From contig JAAXHF010000559.1 of assembly GCA_012271025.1 (NCBI GenBank), forward strand, positions 1 through 8,964: DNA of 8,964 bases. The letters run 5' to 3'. This DNA comes from Deltaproteobacteria bacterium (GTDB taxonomy: Bacteria; Desulfobacterota_B; Binatia; Bin18). Position 1 is the stretch's first letter; each line of letters starts with the position of its first letter. This document shows positions 1 to 6,901 of the stretch, piece by piece. The notes under the pieces were generated by a model that saw only the letters and a program-made list of their open reading frames with translations, was not told where the DNA came from and ran no database searches. Position numbers and translations under genes: made by a program.

Positions 1-2892
1 CTGAAACGTGGTCTGGGCTGCGACGATGCGCTGCTCGAAGACGTGCGCGCCGAGCTTGTCTTCAAACGTCTGGCCGCAGACGAAGGCGGGGAGGGCCTGG
101 TGTGGGTCGGTGAGGACCGGTCTGGCGATGAGCCTTCTCCCCCCGCCTCAGACATCCCTGCCGCCCATTCCCGCTCGGATGGCCCGCTGCCATCCCCGCC
201 CGTCCCGACGCCGGTCGACGCTGATAGCCCGGTGCCGGAAGACACGCCAGCCAGTCCTGCGGCGGCTGAGTCCGACTCGACCGAAGCGCAGGCGTCCACC
301 CTGACCCAAGACACCACGACGGACACCGCGACAGACGCCACGACAGACACTACCGAGGAACCGCCTCAGTCTCCCCCCGTCCTGCTTGGCCGCGATGTGG
401 AAGTCGGGCTGTGCGAGCTGCGCCGGGAGCAGAGCAAGGAAGGCTTCGGTCAAGTCGTGCTGGTGAGTGGCGAGGCCGGGATCGGCAAATCCCAGCTGGT
501 GCGCTGGCTGGCGCATCACGCGCAGCAGGACGGAGCGACGTGTCTCAGCTTCCGTTGCCGCTCCGACCGCAAGCTGTCCGCGCTGTGGCCGGTTGTCGAA
601 CATCTGCGGTATCGCCTGGCGTGGTGGATGGCTGAAAATCGGCGCGAGCGGCTGGAGACCTTCCTGCGGGCGCACAATCTGACGGCGGATGAGATGCTGG
701 CGGCCTTTGCCCGCCTGCTGGCCGTTCCGCTCGACGCCCCCAGCTCACGGCTGGTCTCTCCCCACCTGGAACGTCGGACTGTATACGCCGGGCTGCGCGC
801 CTGGCTGCTCCACGAGGCTCAAGACACGCCGGTTTTGATATGCTGGGAGGATCTGCACTGGGCTGACCCGTCCACCCTGGAGCTGATCGGTCTGCTGGTT
901 GAGCAGACACCCCAGGCGCGGATGCTCAATGTGTGCACATTTCGGCCGGAATTTGTCGCTCCCTGGTCGGACCGTTCGTATCTGACCCAGCTGTCACTCG
1001 AGCCTTTGGAGGGCCTCGATGCCGAAGCCCTGGTCAGGCGTGTGGCGGACGGAGCGGTGCTGTCCGACGAGCTGGTGCAGGCTATCGGCACGACGAGTGG
1101 GGGTGTTCCGCTGTTTGCCGAGACGCTGACCAAACTCGTCCTTGACTCGGACCCGGGCAACGGCCACGCCGGCCGCCGGGCTCCGCTCGCCGAGCTGACG
1201 CTGCCGACGACGCTGGACCAGGCCCTGGCAGCCCGGTTGGAGCGACTGCCCCAGGCCCAGGAGGTCGTCCAACTGGGGGCCGTGCTGGGACCCGCCTTCT
1301 CGTATGACACCCTGCGGACCCTGCTGGCCACGGATGAAACACTCCTCCAGGAGCAGTGCGCCCGGCTGGTCCGGTCCGGGCTGCTTGTCCAACACGGAGC
1401 GCTGCCCCAGACCGCCTATCGCTTTGCCCACGAGGTCATCCACCAGGTCGCCTACGCGGAGACGCCCCCCTCCGTGCGCCGGAAATACCACCACCACTAC
1501 GCCAGTTTTCTGGCTCAGCACGGCTCAGAGCTGGCCCAGACCCAGCCGGAGTGCGTGGCCCGGCACTATGCCGAGGCCGGCGAGCCGTCTGTCGCCTCTT
1601 GGCTCCAGGCCGGGCAACAGGCGTATGGCCGAGCGGCCTACGGTGAGGCGGCCGAGCACCTGCGCTGCGGCTTGGCCGCGCTGCCGAGGCTGCCCGATGC
1701 GGCAGCCCGCCAGCGGTTCGAGTTTGCGCTGCAAGCCTGGCTGGGCAGGGTGCTGGCGACCGCTCAGCACTTGGCCGCGCCCGAGGTCGAGCGTGCCTAT
1801 GGGCGGGCGCGCGAACTGTCCTCGCAACTGGCGGACGACCGGACTCTGTCTCCTGTGCTGTTTGCCGTTCGACAGTTTTATGCCCAGCGGGCCGAGTACC
1901 AGATCGCCCGCGAGCTGGCCCAGCGACAGCTGAGCCTGGCCGAACAGGCCGGAGAACGCGCGCTGCGTCTGAGCGCCCACGCCGGCCTCGGGTCGGTCTG
2001 TCTGTGGCTGGGCGAGTACGCGGTCGCGCTGGAACATTTTGAGCAGTCGATTGCGCTGTACCAGGCCAACAAACATCGCAGCCTGGCGCTGCGGTACGGT
2101 GCCAACCCCAAAACAACGGCCTGCTCTTTGGCGGCCTGGACCGTATGGTATCTGGGCTACCCCGAGCAGGCGCTGAGCCTGGACGAACAGGCCCGGAGTA
2201 TGGCCCAGGAGGCGGCCTCGCCGCTCGAGCTGAGCTGGGCGGTCCTGTGCTCTGCCTGGCTCCATCAGCAGCGCGGCGAGTGGCAGCTGGTCCACGAGCC
2301 GGCGGCCCGGGGGCTGAGTCTCGCTACCGAACACGGCCTGTCTTTTCCGTCTGCCGTGGCCAGCGTGCTCCAGGGCTGGGCGCTGGCCAGGCAGGGACAG
2401 ACGGAACAGGGCATACAGCAAATCCGCCAGGGCTTGACCCGTGCCCAGGACACTGGGAACGGCTGGGGCAGACCCTATCTGCTCGGCCTGCTGGCGGATG
2501 CCTACGGCCTGGCCGGTCAGACCGAGCAGGGTCTGGCTGCTCTGGTCGAGGCGCTGGGTATCATTCGCACGACGGACGAACGCTTCTGCGAACCCGAGCT
2601 GTACCGGCTGCGGGGCGACCTGCTGCTCGCCCGTGAGCGTGGGCCATCCAGCCCGCAGGTGGCCTCTTCAGAGGCCGAGGATTGTCTGCTGCTGGCCATC
2701 AAAATCGCCCGCCGTCAGAGCGCAAAGTCCTGGGAGTTGCGGGCCGCCCTCAGCCTGAGCCGCCTGTGGCAGCGGCAGGGCAAGACCCAGCAGGCGCAAC
2801 ACGTTCTGGAGTCGGTGTACGGCTGGTTCAGCGAAGGGCTTGATACACCGGACGCCCAAGAGGCGAGGGCGACCCTGGCGGCCCTGGGCTGA
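1..2892 (+). CDS. AAA/STAND-family regulatory ATPase with TPR-like C-terminus, 5' partial
   Basis: The reading frame is open from base 1, so the true start lies upstream; 963 residues are visible, numbered here from base 1. Residues 1-38 resemble the small N-terminal domain (pattern LKRxxxxDDxxLEDxxxEL) found at the front of many adenylate cyclase/AAA ATPase fusions. Residues 39-127 are a Pro/Thr/Asp/Ser-rich linker. The NTPase module begins at LLGRD (128-132), with Walker A GEAGIGKS at 157-164, Walker B-like ICWEDLHWAD at 280-289, an RPEF motif near 315 and GGVPLF near 367. From about 525 to the end the protein is helical and rich in Ala, Leu, Gln and Glu, with TPR-like periodicity. Family knowledge suggests a cytoplasmic signal-integrating ATPase of MalT/STAND type, but the ligand is unknown. 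The class III cyclase domain usually found between the N-terminal domain and the ATPase is absent. Its relation to the downstream enzymes is only inferred from shared strand and a 52-base gap. Confidence 0.88.
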   Translation: MKRGLGCDDALLEDVRAELVFKRLAADEGGEGLVWVGEDRSGDEPSPPASDIPAAHSRSDGPLPSPPVPTPVDADSPVPEDTPASPAAAESDSTEAQASTLTQDTTTDTATDATTDTTEEPPQSPPVLLGRDVEVGLCELRREQSKEGFGQVVLVSGEAGIGKSQLVRWLAHHAQQDGATCLSFRCRSDRKLSALWPVVEHLRYRLAWWMAENRRERLETFLRAHNLTADEMLAAFARLLAVPLDAPSSRLVSPHLERRTVYAGLRAWLLHEAQDTPVLICWEDLHWADPSTLELIGLLVEQTPQARMLNVCTFRPEFVAPWSDRSYLTQLSLEPLEGLDAEALVRRVADGAVLSDELVQAIGTTSGGVPLFAETLTKLVLDSDPGNGHAGRRAPLAELTLPTTLDQALAARLERLPQAQEVVQLGAVLGPAFSYDTLRTLLATDETLLQEQCARLVRSGLLVQHGALPQTAYRFAHEVIHQVAYAETPPSVRRKYHHHYASFLAQHGSELAQTQPECVARHYAEAGEPSVASWLQAGQQAYGRAAYGEAAEHLRCGLAALPRLPDAAARQRFEFALQAWLGRVLATAQHLAAPEVERAYGRARELSSQLADDRTLSPVLFAVRQFYAQRAEYQIARELAQRQLSLAEQAGERALRLSAHAGLGSVCLWLGEYAVALEHFEQSIALYQANKHRSLALRYGANPKTTACSLAAWTVWYLGYPEQALSLDEQARSMAQEAASPLELSWAVLCSAWLHQQRGEWQLVHEPAARGLSLATEHGLSFPSAVASVLQGWALARQGQTEQGIQQIRQGLTRAQDTGNGWGRPYLLGLLADAYGLAGQTEQGLAALVEALGIIRTTDERFCEPELYRLRGDLLLARERGPSSPQVASSEAEDCLLLAIKIARRQSAKSWELRAALSLSRLWQRQGKTQQAQHVLESVYGWFSEGLDTPDAQEARATLAALG
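310..357 (+). repeat. Four tandem 12-base units inside the linker of the ATPase gene
   Basis: Four consecutive 12-base units occur here: GACACCACGACG, GACACCGCGACA, GACGCCACGACA and the diverged GACACTACCGAG. The unit is a multiple of three, so it translates as DTTT, DTAT, DATT, DTTE without breaking the frame. It lies in the low-complexity linker between the N-terminal domain and the ATPase. Confidence 0.8.
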
Positions 2893-2906
2893 GCGAAGTC
2901 GAGGGG
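2889..2906 (+). repeat. Possible dispersed intergenic element spanning the ATPase stop codon
   Basis: The sequence CTGAGCGAAGTCGAGGGG overlaps the TGA stop of the upstream ATPase gene. From memory it resembles the CTGAGCGAAGTCGAAGGG-type motif that recurs between genes in many environmental bacterial genomes, and CAGGACAGGC a few bases later is another frequent companion of that motif. There is only one copy in the window, so repeat status cannot be shown here. The rest of the 52-base gap shows no clear promoter or terminator. Confidence 0.3.
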
Positions 2907-2944
2907 CTGACCATCCAGGACAGGCGTGCTAGCTAAGGAAGGCT

Positions 2945-3736
2945 ATGGCACAGGCTGAAACAGCTGGCCTGACCCAACGGACCGTCCACGGCGTGCCGCT
3001 GACCCTTGTGGAGCGGGGGCAGGGCCGTCCCCTTCTTGTCCTGCACGGTGAGTCGGGCCTTGAACCCGAAGGCCGCTTCGTGTCCCTGTTGGCCGAGCAG
3101 GGCCGGGTGATTGCGCCCTGTCATCCGGGCTTTGGTCATGCCGCAGACGTGGACACCATCGATACAGTCGATGATCTGAGCTATCTGTACCTCGATCTGC
3201 TTGAAGCGCTCGACCTGCGCGGGGTGACTATCGTTGGCTGTTCGCTGGGGGGCTGGGTGGCTGCCGAGCTGGCCGTTAAAAGCACCGCGCGGCTGGCCAG
3301 GCTTGTCCTGGTCGCACCGACCGGCATCAAAATCGGCGACCGCGAGACGCGCGACATCCCGGATATTTTCGCCCTGTCGCCGGATGAGGTGGCGCGCTTG
3401 CAGTACCACGATCCGGGCCGGGCGGCGGTCGACTACAGCACGCTGTCCGACGCTGAACTGCGGGTCATGGTCCGCAACCGGGAAGCCACGGCGCTGTACG
3501 TCTGGGAGCCGTATTTTCACAATCCCAAGCTCCGCCAGCGCTTACACCGGATTCGTATTCCGAGCCTGCTGGTGTGGGGAGCGAGCGACCGCTTTTTGCT
3601 TCCCGATTACTACGGCACGGCCTATCGCGAGGCGATCCCCGGGGCGCGCCTGGAAATCATCGAGCGGGCCGGCCACTGGCCCCACCTCGAACAGCCGGCC
3701 GCCGTGGTTGAACACATCCGCCGTTTTCTGGACTGA
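2945..3736 (+). CDS. Alpha/beta-fold hydrolase
   Basis: A complete 263-residue protein, the usual length for a single-domain alpha/beta hydrolase without a signal peptide, so probably cytoplasmic. The oxyanion-hole HG is at 34-35. The nucleophile elbow GCSLGG puts the catalytic Ser at 100, the acid is Asp215 in WGASDRF, and the base is His244 in AGHWPHLE. The triad is therefore complete. The overall shape resembles MhpC/BphD-like C-C bond hydrolases, lactonases and esterases, which these motifs alone cannot separate. AAGGA at 2935-2939 lies five bases before the ATG and supports this start. It is the first enzyme of the plus-strand cluster and is followed after 51 bases by a flavin-dependent monooxygenase gene, so a role in hydrolysing an oxygenated intermediate is plausible but inferred. 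Confidence 0.92.
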   Translation: MAQAETAGLTQRTVHGVPLTLVERGQGRPLLVLHGESGLEPEGRFVSLLAEQGRVIAPCHPGFGHAADVDTIDTVDDLSYLYLDLLEALDLRGVTIVGCSLGGWVAAELAVKSTARLARLVLVAPTGIKIGDRETRDIPDIFALSPDEVARLQYHDPGRAAVDYSTLSDAELRVMVRNREATALYVWEPYFHNPKLRQRLHRIRIPSLLVWGASDRFLLPDYYGTAYREAIPGARLEIIERAGHWPHLEQPAAVVEHIRRFLD

Positions 3737-3787
3737 GCGGCACCGGGCGAGGCCAAGAAGAGCAAGACCAAGAAGGGAGAGACACGC

Positions 3788-4939
3788 ATGCAGGCCTGGC
3801 ACTTCAGCGAGAACGCCTACCACTTGTTGCCCGATGCGAAAGACTACAGCTCGATCCGGGTCACTCTTCCCAACCGCTACTACGATCCCAAACTCGGGGC
3901 CGACCTGTATCACCGCTTCATTGACGAGTGGGTCATTGCCGATGAGTTGGGGTTGGAGGTGATGGTCAACGAGCATCACCAGACCGCCACAAACCTGAAT
4001 CCCGCAGCGCCAATCATCATGGGCATTCTGGCCCGTGAAACCAAACGTGCCCGGCTGCTGATCCTGGGCAATCCGATTGCCAACCGGCGTGAGCCGGTCC
4101 GGGTGGCCGAGGAAATGGCCATGGTTGATGTCTACTCGCGGGGACGGCTCGAAGTCGGCTTCGTGCGTGGTGTGCCATACGAGATCTCGGCCGGCAACCA
4201 TCCGCCGACCCGGATGCACGAGCGCTTCTGGGAGGCTCACGACCTGATCCTCAAAGCCTGGACCAGCCACGATGGGCCGTTTAACTGGGAGGGTAAGTTT
4301 TTCCATCACCGTCAGGTCAACATCTGGCCGCGTCCCTACCAACAGCCCCATCCGCCGGTCTGGATCACCTCTATCAGCCCGGCGACGGCCAAAAAGGCGA
4401 GTGAGCACGGTCATGTGGCGGCCTGCTTTTTAACCGGTTTTCAGGGCACCAAGGCGATTTTTGACGCCTACCGTGAGCGCCGGACCGAGCTGGGCCTGGC
4501 CCCGCCCGGCCTCGACCGTCTGGCCTATGCGGCCCTGGTGCATACCGGCGAGACTGACGAGGCGGGCTTGGCCGGGGCGCGCAAACTTATGTGGTATGTC
4601 GAGTCCAACAAGGTGCCGCCCCAGTTCACCAGCCCGCCCGGCTATCACACCACCGAAGCCAGCCTGGGGGCGCTACGCGGGGCGGGCGGCATCTTCAAAA
4701 TGTTCCAGAATCCGAGTCTGGAGAGCTTCATGGAAAACGGACTGGTTTTTGCCGGCAACCCCGACAGCGTGTATCAGCAGATCGTGAAGTTTTCCGACTA
4801 TGTCGGCGGTTTCGGCCACATCCTGCTGATGGGCCAAGCCGGCTACCTGGACCACCAGGAAACCGTCAGGGGCATGCAGCTGTTTGCCCGCGAAGTCTAC
4901 CCCCGGCTCAAGGAGCAGGCTTCTCTCGCCGCACTGTGA
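3788..4939 (+). CDS. LLM-class (luciferase-like) flavin-dependent oxidoreductase
   Basis: A complete 383-residue protein of the bacterial luciferase-like monooxygenase superfamily, enzymes that use reduced flavin (FMN or F420) and usually O2 to oxidise organic substrates. The visible family signatures run in order: NEHH at 61-64, LGNPI at 93-97, the long RVAEEMAMVDVYSRGR segment at 105-120 leading into LEVGFVRG (121-128), WEGKFF at 167-172, and PRPYQQPHPPVWI at 181-193. AAGGGAGA at 3773-3780 sits seven bases before the ATG. There is no signal peptide or membrane segment. The substrate and flavin cannot be read from sequence. Its neighbours, a hydrolase upstream and an FAH-family gene downstream, suggest a catabolic oxygenation step. 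A toxin-antitoxin pair now separates it from the FAH gene. Confidence 0.92.
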   Translation: MQAWHFSENAYHLLPDAKDYSSIRVTLPNRYYDPKLGADLYHRFIDEWVIADELGLEVMVNEHHQTATNLNPAAPIIMGILARETKRARLLILGNPIANRREPVRVAEEMAMVDVYSRGRLEVGFVRGVPYEISAGNHPPTRMHERFWEAHDLILKAWTSHDGPFNWEGKFFHHRQVNIWPRPYQQPHPPVWITSISPATAKKASEHGHVAACFLTGFQGTKAIFDAYRERRTELGLAPPGLDRLAYAALVHTGETDEAGLAGARKLMWYVESNKVPPQFTSPPGYHTTEASLGALRGAGGIFKMFQNPSLESFMENGLVFAGNPDSVYQQIVKFSDYVGGFGHILLMGQAGYLDHQETVRGMQLFAREVYPRLKEQASLAAL

Positions 4940-4943
4940 CAGC

Positions 4944-4967
4944 AATGATATGGGAAATGATATGAGA
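4944..4967 (+). repeat. Two tandem 12-base units upstream of the antitoxin gene
   Basis: AATGATATGGGA is followed directly by AATGATATGAGA, matching at 11 of 12 positions. The pair fills most of the 38-base gap between the LLM gene and the DUF433 gene and runs into the antitoxin ribosome binding site. Its position is what an operator bound by an autoregulating antitoxin would have, but this is inference. The units are also purine-rich and could simply be a duplicated Shine-Dalgarno region. Confidence 0.5.
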
Positions 4968-4977
4968 GAGGTGACCG

Positions 4978-5199
4978 ATGACCAAGGTCATTCATAGCTC
5001 CCGGGATATTCTCGGTGGTACGCCGGTCTTCGAAGGGACTCGTGTGCCGGTCAAGACGCTGTTCGATCATCTGGAGGCGGGCGATGCGCTTGAGGTGTTT
5101 CTGGACGATTTTCCGACGGTGAGCCGTGAACAGGCGGTACTTGTACTTGAGTTGGCCAAAGAAGCCTTGGTGAGCAAGGTTGATGAGAGTCTTGCTTGA
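4978..5199 (+). CDS. DUF433-family antitoxin
   Basis: A complete 73-residue protein, typical length for DUF433 antitoxins. The family core GGTPVFEGTRVPVKTLFDHLEAG occupies about residues 13-35, and the second part of the helix-turn-helix-like fold, LDDFPTVSREQAVLVLE, occupies about 42-58. These proteins normally neutralise a DUF5615 PIN-like toxin encoded immediately downstream and probably bind their own promoter. GAGG at 4968-4971 lies six bases before the ATG. The 3' end overlaps the toxin gene by 17 bases, the usual coupled arrangement. The gene shows no damage and its base composition is less GC-rich than the flanking metabolic genes, suggesting transfer into the cluster. Confidence 0.88.
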   Translation: MTKVIHSSRDILGGTPVFEGTRVPVKTLFDHLEAGDALEVFLDDFPTVSREQAVLVLELAKEALVSKVDESLA

Positions 5200-5410
5200 C
5201 GAGTCAGTACCCAGACAGTTACGGCGATTCTTGCGCGGCGAATACCAGCAGAACCTCAGACTGGCGGACATCCCGATCCTCGTACTCGCTGCACGGACAA
5301 ATCGCCTTGCTGACTTGCAATCCTTGATTCCAGAGATGCTGGCTTCTCTGAGCGATTTGAAACCTGGAGACATCGTTCGCATTGCACCGTCTGATAAGAC
5401 CCCGGGCTAG
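5183..5410 (+). pseudogene. DUF5615 PIN-like toxin with an internal in-frame deletion
   Basis: This open frame encodes 75 residues, whereas DUF5615 toxins are usually about 110-120. Residues 1-20 match the family N-terminus, with the acidic pair of LLDE at 6-7. Residues 21-60 match the C-terminal half (YQQNL, ILVLAARTNRLADL, then LKPGDIVRI). The middle is missing, including the GW...GELL stretch and the TxDxNL motif with its acidic residue. The join falls near base 5240-5243 and keeps the frame, so this is a deletion rather than a frameshift. Part of the PIN-like acidic site is lost and ribonuclease activity is unlikely. ATG 5183 is preferred over TTG 5180 because AAGG lies at 5176-5179, although the spacing is short. 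The label pseudogene is inferred; a short functional variant cannot be excluded. Confidence 0.78.
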
Positions 5411-5427
5411 GCTCGGTGAGACCTATA

Positions 5428-5434
5428 AAGGAGG
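5428..5434 (+). promoter_or_regulatory. Strong Shine-Dalgarno that fixes the FAH gene start
   Basis: AAGGAGG sits seven bases before ATG 5442. This near-perfect ribosome binding site favours 5442 over upstream in-frame starts that would overlap the toxin remnant. Confidence 0.85.
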
Positions 5435-5441
5435 AGAGAGT

Positions 5442-6317
5442 ATGAAACTCGTGACGTTCACCCATGCTGGATCAACCCGTATCGGTGTCTTGGACAATGG
5501 GGCGGTGGCAGACCTGTCCGCAGCCGCACCCGACCTGCCGCGTGAAATGTGCGCCTTTCTTGAGGCCGGGAGCCCGGCCCTGGAGGCGGCCCGACAGGCC
5601 ATGAACAATGGCGCCGGCCGCATTGCCCTGGGCGAGGTCAAAATCGAAACGCCGATTCTGCGGCCGCCCAAGATTCTGGCCGTCGGCCTGAACTACAAGG
5701 ATCACATCGCCGAGGCCGGTATGAAAACGCCTGAGGTGCCAATGATCTTCAACAAACAATCGACCTCGGTCACCGGCCCGACCGATCCGATCCATATTCC
5801 GCGCGCCTCGGATCAGGTTGACTATGAGTGTGAGCTGGCGGTCGTCATCGGTCGTTTTTGTCGGCACGTTCCCAAAAGCCGGGCGCCTGAGGTGATTGCC
5901 GGCTATACGATTGCCAACGATGTCAGCGTCCGCGACTGGCAGCTGCGGGTGCCGACCTTTACGATGGGCAAGTCGTGGGACACCCACTGCCCGCTCGGAC
6001 CGTGTATTGTCACCGCCGACGAGATCGGCGACCCGCACGGCCTGGCCATCAAGACCTGGGTCAACGGTGAGCTGCGTCAAGACTCCAATACGCGCGAGCT
6101 GTTGTTTGACTGCTTTGAGTTGGTCGAGCATCTCTCGACGGCGTTTACCCTGGAGCCGGGCGACGTGATTTCGACCGGTACGCCGAGCGGGGTCGGTTTT
6201 GCCATGAAGCCGCCCCAGATGCTGAAACCGGGCGATACGGTCAGGATCAGCATCGACAAAATCGGCCAGCTTGAGAATCCGGTTATTCTCGAACCGGAAG
6301 GCACGCCGCGCATCTAA
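5442..6317 (+). CDS. Fumarylacetoacetate hydrolase (FAH) family protein
   Basis: A complete 291-residue protein with a short N-terminal domain (about 1-70) and a full FAH catalytic domain. Conserved elements are NYKDHIAEAG at 84-93, the metal-binding pair Glu129 and Glu131 in DYECELA, Asp160 in NDVSVRD, KSWDTHCPLGP at 177-187 and GTPSGVG at 246-252. The family binds Mg2+ or Mn2+ and acts on 2-oxo-acid intermediates as hydratase, isomerase, decarboxylase or C-C hydrolase, commonly in aromatic-compound catabolism; the exact reaction cannot be assigned here. The length and the GTPSGVG motif fit the 2-hydroxyhepta-2,4-diene-1,7-dioate isomerase/5-oxopent-3-ene-tricarboxylate decarboxylase-like branch often annotated in such clusters. 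Its stop codon overlaps the ribosome binding site of the next gene, so the two are almost certainly co-transcribed. Confidence 0.94.
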   Translation: MKLVTFTHAGSTRIGVLDNGAVADLSAAAPDLPREMCAFLEAGSPALEAARQAMNNGAGRIALGEVKIETPILRPPKILAVGLNYKDHIAEAGMKTPEVPMIFNKQSTSVTGPTDPIHIPRASDQVDYECELAVVIGRFCRHVPKSRAPEVIAGYTIANDVSVRDWQLRVPTFTMGKSWDTHCPLGPCIVTADEIGDPHGLAIKTWVNGELRQDSNTRELLFDCFELVEHLSTAFTLEPGDVISTGTPSGVGFAMKPPQMLKPGDTVRISIDKIGQLENPVILEPEGTPRI

Positions 6318-6322
6318 GGAGG
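6316..6322 (+). promoter_or_regulatory. Shine-Dalgarno overlapping the FAH stop codon
   Basis: AAGGAGG begins within the TAA stop of the FAH gene (6315-6317) and lies five bases before ATG 6328. This suggests translational coupling of the FAH and CMD-family genes. Confidence 0.85.
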
Positions 6323-6327
6323 ATCTC

Positions 6328-6900
6328 ATGAGCACACGACTCAACACCCCCCGTGTCCCGCCGCTGGAAAAAGAGAACTGGGACGAAGAAGTCCAAAAGA
6401 TTTTCCGCCCCATGGTCGGAGCGGGCACGGTGTACAACATCTTCAAGACCATGGCCCATCATCCGGACCTGTTCCGCCGCTGGCTGGTGTTTGCCAATCA
6501 CGTGCTGTTCAAATCGACCGTCCCGGCTCGTGAGCGTGAGCTGGTGATCTTGCGCATCGGCTATCTGTGCCAGGCCAACTACGAGTGGACCCAGCACGTC
6601 AAAATCGGCCTCGATGCCGGGATGAGCAAAGACGAGGTGCGCCGCATCGCCCAGGGCCCGGACGCGCCGGAGTGGAGCGAGCAGGACCGGCTGTTGCTGA
6701 AGGCGACCGACGAGTTGCACGCCGACGCCTTCGTCAGCGATACGACCTGGCAGGGCTTAAGCGCGTATTACAACACCCAGCAGCTGATGGATATCGTGTT
6801 CGCCATCGGCCAGTACAATCTGGTCTCCATGGCCCTCAACACCCTGGGCGTGCAGCTTGACTCCGAGCTGGATACGGAGCTGAGTCTGGAGAACGTGTGA
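6328..6900 (+). CDS. Carboxymuconolactone decarboxylase (CMD)/AhpD-like family protein
   Basis: A complete 190-residue cytoplasmic protein. The CMD signature lies at residues 70-93: RELVILRIGYL, then CQANYEWTQH with Cys81, Glu86 and His90. AhpD-type peroxidases carry CxxC, but here the second Cys is Asn84, so a thiol-disulfide peroxidase role is unlikely and the E-C-E-H arrangement points to the other CMD subfamily. Proteins of this length with an N-terminal extension of about 60 residues are common beside FAH and LLM genes in environmental bacteria, but their substrate is generally unknown. The gene starts 10 bases after the FAH stop and is followed one base after its own stop by an antitoxin-like gene. 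Confidence 0.9.
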   Translation: MSTRLNTPRVPPLEKENWDEEVQKIFRPMVGAGTVYNIFKTMAHHPDLFRRWLVFANHVLFKSTVPARERELVILRIGYLCQANYEWTQHVKIGLDAGMSKDEVRRIAQGPDAPEWSEQDRLLLKATDELHADAFVSDTTWQGLSAYYNTQQLMDIVFAIGQYNLVSMALNTLGVQLDSELDTELSLENV

Positions 6901-6901
6901 G

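Noticed and set aside
43..45. GTG as the start of the large ATPase gene
   Set aside because: The frame is open to base 1 and the codons before 43 belong to the conserved N-terminal domain, so the start lies upstream of the window.
1525..2421. 298-codon minus-strand open frame
   Set aside because: It lies fully opposite the TPR-like part of the ATPase gene, has no family pattern, and long antisense frames are expected in GC-rich coding DNA.
3542..4414. 290-codon minus-strand open frame
   Set aside because: It is antisense to the well-supported hydrolase and LLM genes and shows no recognisable motif.
5183..5410. Toxin gene broken by a frameshift
   Set aside because: Both the N-terminal and C-terminal family segments are in one frame, so the shortening is an in-frame deletion.
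5382..5441. Upstream in-frame start for the FAH gene
   Set aside because: It would overlap the toxin remnant and has no ribosome binding site, whereas AAGGAGG lies seven bases before ATG 5442 and MKLVTF is a typical FAH-family beginning.
5472..6452. 326-codon minus-strand open frame
   Set aside because: It mirrors the FAH gene, whose metal ligands and motifs are all intact on the plus strand.
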